Assembly: GCF_035918395.1 (NCBI RefSeq)
Contig: NZ_CP142362.1
Location: 2,765,501 to 2,829,500, forward strand
Direction of reading: 5' to 3'
DNA length: 64,000 nucleotides
From: Mycolicibacterium sp. ND9-15
Lineage (GTDB): Bacteria; Actinomycetota; Actinomycetes; Mycobacteriales; Mycobacteriaceae
Shown in pieces: positions 9,819 through 17,204 of this stretch (position 1 is the stretch's first letter; the number at the start of each line of letters is the position of its first letter). The notes beneath the pieces were generated by a model. It did not search any database. It saw nothing but the letters and a program-made list of their open reading frames with translations, and was not told the origin of the DNA. Both the position numbers and the translations under genes were made by a program.

Positions 9819-9824
9819 GGTTCC

Positions 9825-9853
9825 TTTGTACCCCGTGACCGCGGTCACATCAA
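9825..9853 (-). promoter_or_regulatory. Ms1 promoter with CRP-like palindrome in the spacer
   Basis: On the minus strand TTGATG (9853-9848) and TACAAA (9830-9825) are separated by exactly 17 nt, an almost ideal SigA promoter. The spacer holds a perfect 14-bp palindrome, GTGACCGCGGTCAC (9835-9848), which has the GTGA-N6-TCAC form of a CRP site. This position would let a bound regulator exclude sigma factor. Confidence 0.7.
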
Positions 9854-9915
9854 GGCCCAAATTCGCCACTAGGCCGGATTGTTACGCGCGCGGTGGCCAC
9901 CGGGGGAAGCATCGC

Positions 9916-10773
9916 CTAGAAAGCGAAGCGCCGCAGCAGTGAATAGGTCAGCGCGCCGGCCGCCAACGCGCTCATGCCGACCGCAACGGTGGTGGCCATG
10001 GCGGCACCCGAGGGCGCCGAGATTCGGTCCCGTAGAGACACCGGGTCGGAGAAGTTCAACACGGGCCAACCCCGCGCGGCCGCTTCTTTGCGCAACGTGC
10101 GGTCGGGGTTTACCACGCTCGGGTGCCCGACGGTCTCCAGCATCGGCAGATCGGTGATCGAATCTGAGTAGGCGTAGCAGTGCTCGAGCGCGTACCCCTC
10201 GCGCGCCGCCAACTCACGGATCGCCGCTGCCTTACCCTCGCCGTAGCAGTAGAAGGCGATCTCCCCGGTGTATTTGCCGTCCTCGACGACCATCCGCGTG
10301 GCCATCGCGTGGGTGGCGCCCAACGCGCGGGCGATCGGAGCGACGATCTCCTCGCCGGAAGCCGACACCATCACCACGTCACGGCCGCACAACCTGTGGT
10401 CGGCGATCAGCTCCGCCGCCTCGGCGAACACCAACGGGTTCACGATGTCATGGAGTGTCTCGCCGACGATCGACTTCACCTGCTCGACGTCCCACCCCGC
10501 GCACATGTTCGTGACGTAGGCGCGCATGCGGTCCATCTGGTCGTGGTCGGCGCCCGACATGAGGAACAGGAATTGGGCGTAGGTCGACTTGAGCACCGCC
10601 CGGCGATTCATCAGCCCCTGCTCGAAAAAAGGTTTGCTGAAAGCCAGCGTGCTGGATTTCGCGATGACCGTTTTATCGAGGTCGAAGAATGCGGCCGTGC
10701 GGACCGGAATGTCCGTCGGAACACCCGTCGGGGAGGCGTTCGAAGCCTCGGCGGCCGGACCAGATGCACTCAC
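9916..10773 (-). CDS. HAD-superfamily phosphatase, SerB-like (Rv3661)
   Basis: A 285-residue HAD-IB hydrolase, related to phosphoserine phosphatase SerB. Motif I is F-F-D-L-D-K-T with the nucleophile Asp, motif II is V-M-V-S-A-S, the motif III Lys lies in Y-G-E-G-K-A and motif IV is Y-S-D-S-I-T-D-L-P-M-L. A hydrophobic C-terminal helix (about 258-280) suggests membrane association. In M. tuberculosis the orthologue Rv3661 has been linked to division-site inhibition together with ssd; its substrate is not established. The GTG at 10773 gives the length of the known orthologue; an upstream extension to 10866 looks non-coding. A GACACGTGTC palindrome lies 63 nt upstream (10836-10845). Confidence 0.85.
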   Translation of the reverse strand: MSASGPAAEASNASPTGVPTDIPVRTAAFFDLDKTVIAKSSTLAFSKPFFEQGLMNRRAVLKSTYAQFLFLMSGADHDQMDRMRAYVTNMCAGWDVEQVKSIVGETLHDIVNPLVFAEAAELIADHRLCGRDVVMVSASGEEIVAPIARALGATHAMATRMVVEDGKYTGEIAFYCYGEGKAAAIRELAAREGYALEHCYAYSDSITDLPMLETVGHPSVVNPDRTLRKEAAARGWPVLNFSDPVSLRDRISAPSGAAMATTVAVGMSALAAGALTYSLLRRFAF

Positions 10774-10920
10774 AGCGCCAGCATAGGAGCCGCCGCGTGA
10801 CAATCGGCGGGCGAGTGTACAAAGTGGCAGGTTATGACACGTGTCGGTGACCCCACACTTCCGCAAATCGGGCCGTCTGCATATGTCATCAGCACTTGCG
10901 CTTGGACCGACCGGCGTGTG

Positions 10921-10926
10921 TATAGT
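10921..10926 (+). promoter_or_regulatory. -10 box of the 6C RNA gene
   Basis: TATAGT lies 6-7 nt before the predicted RNA start. The best -35 candidate, TTGCGC at 10896-10901, is 19 nt away, which is long, so only the -10 element is convincing. Confidence 0.55.
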
Positions 10927-10931
10927 GAGCT

Positions 10932-11029
10932 TTACCCGGCTTATGTCGGGTGTGCATCAGCCCGACCCCCCGGGGCTGATACACGACGACCTCCGCCTCC
11001 TCCCCCCCTGGCGGGGGTCGTCCCTTTTT
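10932..11029 (+). ncRNA. 6C small RNA (B11)
   Basis: A ~98-nt RNA with the hallmark of the actinobacterial 6C family: two hairpins whose loops are runs of C. Hairpin 2 (arms 10952-10963 and 10973-10984) has six C in its loop; hairpin 3 (arms 10985-10997 and 11010-11022, one mismatch) has seven C in its loop and is followed by TTTTT at 11025-11029, an intrinsic terminator. A small hairpin begins the RNA at 10934. M. tuberculosis encodes B11 between Rv3660c and Rv3661 in the same orientation relative to both neighbours. In that species the C-rich loops bind G-rich ribosome sites of target mRNAs, and overexpression slows growth and division. Confidence 0.92.
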
Positions 11030-11191
11030 CACGCGCTTTCGCATTCCGGATATTTGAATCCATTTCCCTTTGGTAGCGGAACGCTGTTTTCGTTTTTCGG
11101 TTCTCGAACGTCTATCCCCATTACCGAGTTCATCCACAGATTGCGCCCGGGCCGGTAGCGTCGCCGCACCGCAGGGCACAGGCTACAAACC

Positions 11192-12256
11192 ATGGCTTCG
11201 TTACGTGGGTACCTCGCCTTGGTCGCGGACCCGGCGCTGCGCGATGACGTGGACCGGGTGTGCGCGGCGGCAGGTGCGCCGGTGGTTCACGCGTCGGAGC
11301 CGTCCAGCCGCAAAGTGTGGACCGATGCGTCTGCAGTCGTCCTCGACACAACCGCCGCTGAACGCTGCGCGGCACGCGCGTTTCCGCGGCGGGCCCGGGT
11401 CGTGCTCGTGAGTCGCGACAGCCCCGGTGCCGCTGACTGGCAGGCGGCGATCGCCGTCGGCGCTCAGCGCGTCATCACCTTGCCCGCCCAGGACGGTGAC
11501 TTGATGGCCGAGCTGGCCGAGGCCGCCGAGACCGTGCACGAGCAGGGGAACCGCGGTGCGGTGGCCGCCGTCATCGCCGGCCGGGGCGGCGCCGGGGCGT
11601 CGGTGTTCGCGACGGCGTTGGCGCGCGTCGCAACCGATGCGCTCCTGATCGATGCCGACCCGTGGAGCGGCGGCATCGACCTGGCCGTCGGTGGTGAACA
11701 CGAATCCGGCCTGCGCTGGCCCGATTTGGAGCTGCGGGGCGGTCGGCTGAGTTACGAAGCGCTGCGCGAGGCGCTGCCGCGTGTGCACGATGTCAGCGTG
11801 TTGTCCGGCGGCCGTGGGGGCGGCGACGTCGACGCCGCGCCACTGGGTGCGGTGATCGACGCGGGCAGCCGCGGCGGCGCGACCGTGGTGTGCGATGTGC
11901 CGAGGCGATCGACCGGAGTGGCCGAAACCGCGCTGGCAGCAGCGGATCTCGTCGTTGTGCTGACTTCGGCCGACGTGCGGGCGTGCGCCGCGACGGGTGT
12001 GGTCGCGCGGTGGGTGTCGACGGTCAACCCGAACTCGGGCGTGGTGGTCCGCGGTCCGGCGCCGGGCGGGCTGCGGTCGGCGGAGGTGGCCGAAATCGTC
12101 GGGCTGCCACTGCTGGCGGCGATGCGTCCGCAACCCGGTGTGGCGGGTGCCCTCGAGCGCGGCGGCCTGCGGGTCCCGCGACGGTCACCACTCGGACGGG
12201 CAGCGCGAAAGGTGCTCGCAGTGCTGCAGCAGCGTCCGGCGGTCGGCGCCGCATGA
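11192..12256 (+). CDS. ssd: Septum-site protein Ssd (TadZ/CpaE-like)
   Basis: A 354-residue MinD/ParA-superfamily protein, orthologue of Rv3660c. The N-terminal ~110 residues form a receiver-like/atypical domain as in TadZ and CpaE. The ATPase part begins with A-A-V-I-A-G-R-G-G-A-G-A-S: the P-loop lacks its lysines, so ATP hydrolysis is uncertain. The L-I-D-A-D-P segment gives a switch-like Asp. In M. tuberculosis Ssd affects septum formation and the dormancy regulon; its place at the head of a tad cluster argues that it also localises the pilus/secretion machine. It overlaps tadA by 4 nt. The preceding 160 nt after the 6C terminator are AT-richer and probably hold its promoter. Confidence 0.88.
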   Translation: MASLRGYLALVADPALRDDVDRVCAAAGAPVVHASEPSSRKVWTDASAVVLDTTAAERCAARAFPRRARVVLVSRDSPGAADWQAAIAVGAQRVITLPAQDGDLMAELAEAAETVHEQGNRGAVAAVIAGRGGAGASVFATALARVATDALLIDADPWSGGIDLAVGGEHESGLRWPDLELRGGRLSYEALREALPRVHDVSVLSGGRGGGDVDAAPLGAVIDAGSRGGATVVCDVPRRSTGVAETALAAADLVVVLTSADVRACAATGVVARWVSTVNPNSGVVVRGPAPGGLRSAEVAEIVGLPLLAAMRPQPGVAGALERGGLRVPRRSPLGRAARKVLAVLQQRPAVGAA

Positions 12257-13419
12257 GTGACTCGTTGATCGACCGGGTCCGCGAGCGCCTCGCCGCGGAG
12301 GCCGCACCGCTGCGGCCGACGGTTGTGGCCGCAGCGATCCGCGCGGAGTCCGGCGGCTTGCTCGGTGACAGTGAGGTGCTCAGCGGGCTGCGTTTGCTCG
12401 AGACCGAGTTGACCGGTGCGGGGCTGCTCGACCCGCTGCTGTCCGCCGCCGGCGTCACCGACGTTCTCGTCACAGCACCGGATGCGGTGTGGGTCGACGA
12501 TGGTAACGGACTGCGCCGCAGCGGGATCCGATTTCCCGATGAGGAATCCGTGCGCAGGCTCGCGCAGCGATTGGCGCTGACCGCCGGACGGCGCCTCGAT
12601 GAGGCGCAGCCCTGGGTCGACGGCCAGTTGACCGGTCTTGGCGCTGGCCAGTTCACGGTTCGCCTACACGCGGTGCTGCCGCCGATCGCTTCCGCGGGAA
12701 CATGTTTGTCGTTGCGGGTGCTGCGCCCCGCCACCCAGGACCTGGCGTCACTGACCGCGGCCGGCGCCATCGAACCGGCCGCCGCCGCCCTGCTCGACGA
12801 CGTCGTGCGCGCACGGCTCGCCTTCCTGATCTCCGGCGGCACCGGCGCGGGCAAGACCACCTTGCTGGCCGCTGTCCTTGGTGCCGTCCCCGCAACCGAA
12901 CGGATCATCTGTGTCGAGGACGCATCCGAACTCGCTCCCGCGCATCCGCATCTGGTGAAACTCGTCGCGCGCTGCGCCAACGTCGAAGGCGCCGGCGAGG
13001 TCACCGTGCGCGACCTGGTCAGACAGGCATTACGGATGAGACCGGACCGCATTGTCGTCGGTGAGGTTCGCGGCGCCGAAGTGGTCGACCTGCTCGGCGC
13101 CCTCAACACCGGTCACGACGGCGGCGCGGGAACCGTGCACGCCAACAGTCCCGGTGAGGTGCCCGCCCGCCTGGAAGCGCTCGCCGCGCTCGGTGGGCTC
13201 GACCGAGCCGCGTTGCACAGCCAGCTTGCGGCCGCGGTGCAGGTGGTGATTCACGTTGCCCGCGATCGTGCGGGCATTCGCAGGCTCAGTGAGATCGCGA
13301 TCCTGGCAACCGAAGACGACGGCGGGGTCCGCGTCTCGACCGTCTGGCGCCTCGGGCACGGTTTCGGTTGCGGTGCTGAGCGACTGCGTGCTCTCGTCCG
13401 GCAGCGGGACGGCTTGTGA
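12253..13419 (+). CDS. tadA: TadA/CpaF secretion ATPase
   Basis: A 388-residue type II/IV secretion ATPase (Rv3659c). The Walker A sequence G-G-T-G-A-G-K-T-T is near residue 195; the Asp box, Walker B (R-I-V-V-G-E-V-R) and the His box (G-T-V-H-A-N) follow in the right order. It should form the cytoplasmic hexamer that powers assembly of Flp pili or export of small pilin-like proteins. The ATG overlaps the ssd stop and its stop overlaps tadB, so all are translationally coupled. The reading frame is open further upstream, but that part only shadows ssd. Confidence 0.92.
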   Translation: MSDSLIDRVRERLAAEAAPLRPTVVAAAIRAESGGLLGDSEVLSGLRLLETELTGAGLLDPLLSAAGVTDVLVTAPDAVWVDDGNGLRRSGIRFPDEESVRRLAQRLALTAGRRLDEAQPWVDGQLTGLGAGQFTVRLHAVLPPIASAGTCLSLRVLRPATQDLASLTAAGAIEPAAAALLDDVVRARLAFLISGGTGAGKTTLLAAVLGAVPATERIICVEDASELAPAHPHLVKLVARCANVEGAGEVTVRDLVRQALRMRPDRIVVGEVRGAEVVDLLGALNTGHDGGAGTVHANSPGEVPARLEALAALGGLDRAALHSQLAAAVQVVIHVARDRAGIRRLSEIAILATEDDGGVRVSTVWRLGHGFGCGAERLRALVRQRDGL

Positions 13420-14192
13420 GTGTCGCAGGACTGGCCCTGGCGCTGGCGCTTGTGATCGCACCGAGCCCGCGGCGGCGGTGGGTCCAGGTCGCTGGCGGGT
13501 CTCACCGGCCGATGCGGGTCCCGGTCGCAGCATGGCTGGTGCTCGGCCTTCTGGCCCTGATGGTCGTGGCCCCGTCGGGTGCGGTGGTGGCCGGCGCGAT
13601 CGCCGCGCTCACCGCGGAGGCCCGCAGACGCCGCCGGTGCAGGCAGCGGCACCGGGCCGCGGAAGCGGCCGCACTGGAAGGCGCGCTGGACATCCTCGTC
13701 GGGGAGTTGCGGATCGGCGCCCACCCGGTGGCCGCGTTCGATGCCGCGGCAGCGGAGGTCGACGGCGCGGTCGCGGCGTCCCTGCGGACGGTCGCGGCCC
13801 GGGCGCGGATGGGCGCCGATGTGGCAGCCGGGCTTCGAAGTGTGGCCGTGCGATCAGCGCTGCCCGCACACTGGCAACGGCTCGCCCTCTGTTGGCAGCT
13901 GGCCCAGTCCCACGGCCTCGCCATCTCGACACTGATGCACACCGCCCAACGGGACATCGTTGCGCGGGAACGTTTCTCGGCTCAGGTGACCGCCGGAATG
14001 GCTGGTGCGCGTACCACCGCCACGGTGCTCGCCGCGCTGCCACTGCTCGGGGTCGGACTGGGTGAACTGATCGGCGCCCAGCCGCTACGCTTTCTGTTCT
14101 CAGGCGGTCAGTGGCTGCTGGTCGCCGGTGTGACGCTGACGTGTCTCGGTCTGGCGTGGTCGGACCGGATCACCGGCGGGGTGGTCGAATGA
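13416..14192 (+). CDS. tadB: TadB-like inner-membrane platform protein
   Basis: A 258-residue GspF/TadB-type membrane protein (Rv3658c). It has membrane helices at the N-terminus (about 2-15 and 34-65, the latter L-V-L-G-L-L-A-L-M-V-V-A), a central cytoplasmic helical domain with the GspF-like repeat L-R-I-G-A-H-P-V-A-A, and two helices near the C-terminus. It would anchor TadA and work with TadC. The GTG start overlaps tadA by 4 nt and the stop overlaps tadC by 4 nt. Confidence 0.85.
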   Translation: MSVAGLALALALVIAPSPRRRWVQVAGGSHRPMRVPVAAWLVLGLLALMVVAPSGAVVAGAIAALTAEARRRRRCRQRHRAAEAAALEGALDILVGELRIGAHPVAAFDAAAAEVDGAVAASLRTVAARARMGADVAAGLRSVAVRSALPAHWQRLALCWQLAQSHGLAISTLMHTAQRDIVARERFSAQVTAGMAGARTTATVLAALPLLGVGLGELIGAQPLRFLFSGGQWLLVAGVTLTCLGLAWSDRITGGVVE

Positions 14193-14758
14193 CACTCGCG
14201 GCGATGCTTCTCGCCGCTGCCGTGATGGTCGGCGGTCCGCCTTCTCGGGCGTATTTCCGGGTCACTCCCCGCACGGTCCCGGGACCACCGAAAGGGGTCC
14301 GGCAGCGCGACCCCCTGGCGTTCGCGTCGACGCTCGATGTGCTGGCCTCCTGCCTACGGTCGGGCATGGCGGTGTCTACCGCCGCGGCGGTCGCCGCGCC
14401 GTCGGCGCCGCCACAGCTGGCCCGGTCGTTGTGCCGGGCAGCGGATCTGCTCGTGCTGGGCGCGGACCCTTCGACCGCCTGGGCGCACCCAGCCCACGGA
14501 GACCGCCACGTCGAGACATTGCTGCGGCTGGCGCGCCGGTCGGCATCCTCCGGAACAGCGCTGGCGCAGGGCGTCATCGAACTGGCGGCCCGATCGCGTG
14601 ACGATGCCGCGGATTCGGCCCGCGCCTCGGCCGAACGCGCGTCGGTCTTGATTGCCGGCCCCCTGGGCGTGTGTTACCTGCCGGCGTTCTTGTGCCTGGG
14701 CATCGTTCCGGTGGTCGCCGGGCTGGCAGGCGACGTGCTGCGGTCCGGAATTCTGTGA
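14189..14758 (+). CDS. tadC: TadC-like membrane protein
   Basis: A 189-residue GspF-family protein (Rv3657c), the partner of TadB. It has an N-terminal membrane helix, a cytoplasmic domain starting L-A-F-A-S-T-L-D-V-L-A-S-C-L-R-S-G and a C-terminal helix L-I-A-G-P-L-G-V-C-Y-L-P-A-F-L-C-L. It is short compared with proteobacterial TadC but normal for actinobacteria. The ATG overlaps the tadB stop. A strong ribosome site for the next gene, flp, follows within 20 nt. Confidence 0.82.
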   Translation: MTLAAMLLAAAVMVGGPPSRAYFRVTPRTVPGPPKGVRQRDPLAFASTLDVLASCLRSGMAVSTAAAVAAPSAPPQLARSLCRAADLLVLGADPSTAWAHPAHGDRHVETLLRLARRSASSGTALAQGVIELAARSRDDAADSARASAERASVLIAGPLGVCYLPAFLCLGIVPVVAGLAGDVLRSGIL

Positions 14759-14776
14759 AAGATGGGGAGGGGAAAA

Positions 14777-14983
14777 ATGAAGGTGCACAACACACTTCAG
14801 GTACTGCAAGCGAGGCTGATGCTGCTGATCACCGACGACGACGGCATGTCGACCGTCGAGTACGCGATCGGCACGATCGCGGCGGCCGCGTTCGGCGCGA
14901 TCCTGTACACGGTGGTCACCGGCGACTCGATCGTCAGCGCGCTGACCAACATCATCACCCGCGCGCTGAGCACCAACGCCTAG
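14777..14983 (+). CDS. flp: Flp-type pilin (DUF4244)
   Basis: A 68-residue prepilin-like protein (Rv3656c). After a basic leader of 26 residues comes D-D-D-G-M-S-T-V-E-Y-A, with the Glu at position 5 of the mature part as in type IV/Flp pilins, then one hydrophobic helix. Cleavage would be after Gly, by a prepilin peptidase not encoded in the window. The start chosen, ATG 14777, follows GGGGAGGGG by 5 nt; an ATG at 14762 lies inside this site and is less likely. The protein would be the subunit of the pilus or pseudopilus built by TadA-TadC. Confidence 0.88.
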   Translation: MKVHNTLQVLQARLMLLITDDDGMSTVEYAIGTIAAAAFGAILYTVVTGDSIVSALTNIITRALSTNA

Positions 14984-15006
14984 GTGCGGAGGCCGGATTT
15001 GCGACG

Positions 15007-15306
15007 GTGGAGGCGGCGTTCGCGCTCGCCGGCCTTGTCGCGGTGCTCATCGTGTGCGTGGCCGTGCTCACCGCGGTGTCGATGCACATCCGATGCGTCG
15101 ACGCCGCACGAGAAGCCGCTCGCCTTGCGGCGCGCGGTGACGACGGTGCGGCCGTCGCACGCCACGTCGCGCCCGACGGCGCGGCCGTGGGGGTGCAGCG
15201 CGACGGCGGGTTGGTGGTGGCGACGGTCAGCGCGCGGTCGGTGCTGTTGCCGGGCATCACTGTCGAAGCGCGTGCGGTGGCCGCCGTGGAGCCCGGCGCG
15301 CGGTGA
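15007..15306 (+). CDS. tadE: TadE-like pseudopilin
   Basis: A TadE-family minor pilin (Rv3655c). The frame reads A-E-A-G-F-A-T-V-E-A-A-F-A followed by a hydrophobic helix and a soluble domain beginning C-V-D-A-A-R-E-A-A-R-L-A-A-R-G-D, both typical. The true start is unclear: no ATG, GTG or TTG occurs in this frame between the flp stop (14983) and the GTG at 15007, which would remove the residues just before the T-V-E motif. GGAGG at 14988-14992 is 14 nt upstream of it. Reinitiation at a non-standard codon is possible. The last 77 nt belong to the sequence duplicated at 18.02-18.32 kb. Confidence 0.75.
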   Translation: MEAAFALAGLVAVLIVCVAVLTAVSMHIRCVDAAREAARLAARGDDGAAVARHVAPDGAAVGVQRDGGLVVATVSARSVLLPGITVEARAVAAVEPGAR

Positions 15307-15528
15307 GGACGGTTCGGCCACGTTGGTGGGCGTCGCGACGATGGCGGTGCTGGTGGCGCTCACCGTCGGCGCGGTGTACGTCGGTTCGGCGGTGATCGGG
15401 CGACACCGCGCACAGGCGGCCGCCGATCTGGCCGCGCTGGCGGCCGCGAACGCGGTGCCCGACGGTTCGGCGGCGGCGTGCAGCCATGCGACCGTGATCG
15501 CGCAGGCCATGAATGCGGCGGTTACCGG
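15230..15528. repeat. 299-bp inverted repeat, left copy
   Basis: This stretch, covering the end of tadE and most of the TadE-like gene, recurs in opposite orientation at 18024-18322. By eye only three of 299 positions differ. The copies bracket a 2.5-kb segment with a P450 gene and a truncated mmpL gene. This left copy lies in its native context, because both genes are intact here. Confidence 0.95.
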
Positions 15529-15649
15529 CTGTTTGGTGGACCAGTTGGATGCCGTCGTGGCCGTGGAGGTCCCGGTGGCAGTGGGCCGGCTAGCGGTGGG
15601 CCCGGCGCGCGCCATCGCGCGGGCAGGTCCGGTCGCTGCGGCTCAGTAG
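15272..15649 (+). CDS. Rv3654c-family TadE-like protein
   Basis: A 125-residue pseudopilin-like protein. After a short leader it reads E-D-G-S-A-T-L-V-G-V-A-T followed by a hydrophobic helix and H-R-A-Q-A-A-A-D-L-A-A-L-A-A-A, the signature of the actinobacterial helicase/secretion-neighbourhood TadE-like family. The GTG start at 15272 overlaps tadE by 35 nt; internal GTG/TTG codons at 15323-15326 are alternatives. In M. tuberculosis Rv3654c has been reported as a secreted protein. A 3'-truncated copy exists at 18.0-18.3 kb in the other orientation. Confidence 0.78.
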   Translation: MRWPPWSPARGEDGSATLVGVATMAVLVALTVGAVYVGSAVIGRHRAQAAADLAALAAANAVPDGSAAACSHATVIAQAMNAAVTGCLVDQLDAVVAVEVPVAVGRLAVGPARAIARAGPVAAAQ

Positions 15650-15788
15650 TGGCACGGCTCGGCGCTGCGATATTGCAGTAGCTCGTTACTGGGCTCACCG
15701 AAGCAAACCGGAGTGACGATTTCCGTCACGGAACCGGGCACCGACGGTCGGGGTGGCGTTCTCGCATCAGACCGACGGAGGTGAAGCG

Positions 15789-17204
15789 ATGGGCAGCACA
15801 CAAACCGCCGCTCGGGTGGGCGCCTGTGATTGGGGCCCGACTCGAGGACCGGCCAGACGCCTGAGCACCTGGACGATGACCCGCGAGGCCATCACTGTCG
15901 GATTCGATGACGCCGACGGCTTCCTGGATCGGACATGCGGCAACGACTTCACCCGATTCCGTTGCGGTGGCCGCCGGTTCGTTTCCATCAGCCATCCCGA
16001 CTACGTGGATCACGTGCTGTATGAGGCTCGGGCCAACTACGTCAAATCCATCGAATATGAGCCCATCCGGACCCTCGCAGGGGTCAATCTGGTCACCGAC
16101 GAGGGCGACTCGTGGGCAGCCCACCGTCGGGCGTTGAGTCCGACCTTTGCGCGGCGTCACCTCGACGCCATCGTCGACCTGATGATCGATCCGATCATCG
16201 GCGTCGCCGACGGCTTGCCAACGGGCGCACAGTTCGACATGCACGATGTGATGGTCGAGACCACCCTCCGGGTCGTCGCCAATACCCTCTTCAGCCAGGA
16301 CTTCGGCCCGTTGCTGCACACCATGCACGACCTTGCGACGCGCGGCCTGCAACATGCAGAACACCTGGCACGACTCGGGTTGTGCGGTCTGATGCCGCGA
16401 CCGGTCTATGAAGTGCTGCGCTGGTTGGCGCACTCGGGAGTGCCCTTTCCGCCGCCGCTGCGGGGTGTGCAGAACCACGCCCTGGCTCTTGGCCGTGCGA
16501 TCGACGCATTGATTGATGAGCGAAAGGCGCATCCGACCGAGTCCGCTGACCTGCTCAACGTGTTGCTGCGCGCCGACGAGGGTACGTGGTCACGCCAGCG
16601 GATCCTCGACGAAGCCATGACGTTCATGCTCGCGGGAAACGAAACGACTGCGAATACCTCGTCCTGGTTCTGGTATCTGATGACATTGCACACCGGGGCT
16701 CGTGACCGGATGCTCACCGAGATCGATGATGTGTTGGGTGCCCACCGTCCAGGCGCGGACGACCTGCACAGGTTGCCGTGGACCATCGCGTGCATACAGG
16801 AGGCGCAGCGCTACTTCCCCGCGGTGTGGGGAATCATCGCTCGGCGTGCTGTAGCGGACGACGTCATCGGTGGGCACCACATTCGGCGTGGCACCACGAT
16901 CTTCATCCAGATCAACCACATCCACCATGACCCGCGTTGGTGGCCCGATCCGGAAACCTTCGATCCCGGCAGGTTTTTGACCAAGAACAAAGACCTTCCG
17001 CGTTCGGCGTTTCTCCCGTTCGGCGGAGGCCGGCGCATCTGCATCGGGCAGAGTTTCGCATTCATGGAAATGGCCTTGATCGCCGCAATCATGAGTCAGC
17101 GCTTCACGTTCGAGTTGGCCTCTGGTCCTCCGTCCCAGAGCAAGGCAGGAATCACCAGACGGCCGAAGGACGGCATTCAACTGGTTGCGCGCAGCCGATC
17201 CTGA
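15789..17204 (+). CDS. Cytochrome P450
   Basis: A 471-residue haem monooxygenase. The I-helix oxygen-binding motif is A-G-N-E-T-T, the K-helix motif E-A-Q-R, the PERF-like region F-D-P-G-R-F, and the haem loop F-G-G-G-R-R-I-C-I-G with the Cys ligand. The sequence style (long C-terminal part, R-R-I-C-I-G) recalls the eukaryote-like mycobacterial CYPs such as CYP132/CYP136 rather than CYP51 or CYP125. ATG 15789 follows GGAGGTGA by 6 nt, a much stronger start than ATG 15753. No ferredoxin or reductase gene is adjacent. The gene lies inside a segment bounded by 299-bp inverted repeats and is absent from the equivalent M. tuberculosis locus, so it was acquired or moved here. Substrate unknown. Confidence 0.92.
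   Translation: MGSTQTAARVGACDWGPTRGPARRLSTWTMTREAITVGFDDADGFLDRTCGNDFTRFRCGGRRFVSISHPDYVDHVLYEARANYVKSIEYEPIRTLAGVNLVTDEGDSWAAHRRALSPTFARRHLDAIVDLMIDPIIGVADGLPTGAQFDMHDVMVETTLRVVANTLFSQDFGPLLHTMHDLATRGLQHAEHLARLGLCGLMPRPVYEVLRWLAHSGVPFPPPLRGVQNHALALGRAIDALIDERKAHPTESADLLNVLLRADEGTWSRQRILDEAMTFMLAGNETTANTSSWFWYLMTLHTGARDRMLTEIDDVLGAHRPGADDLHRLPWTIACIQEAQRYFPAVWGIIARRAVADDVIGGHHIRRGTTIFIQINHIHHDPRWWPDPETFDPGRFLTKNKDLPRSAFLPFGGGRRICIGQSFAFMEMALIAAIMSQRFTFELASGPPSQSKAGITRRPKDGIQLVARSRS

Noticed and set aside
9585-9872. Small protein in the 9.5-9.9 kb gap
   Set aside because: The frame is Cys/Ser/Trp-rich without a ribosome site and overlaps the Ms1 RNA gene and its promoter.
15709-15738. Hairpin between the tad cluster and the P450 gene as terminator
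   Set aside because: Only six paired bases in the core and no T-run; too weak to list.
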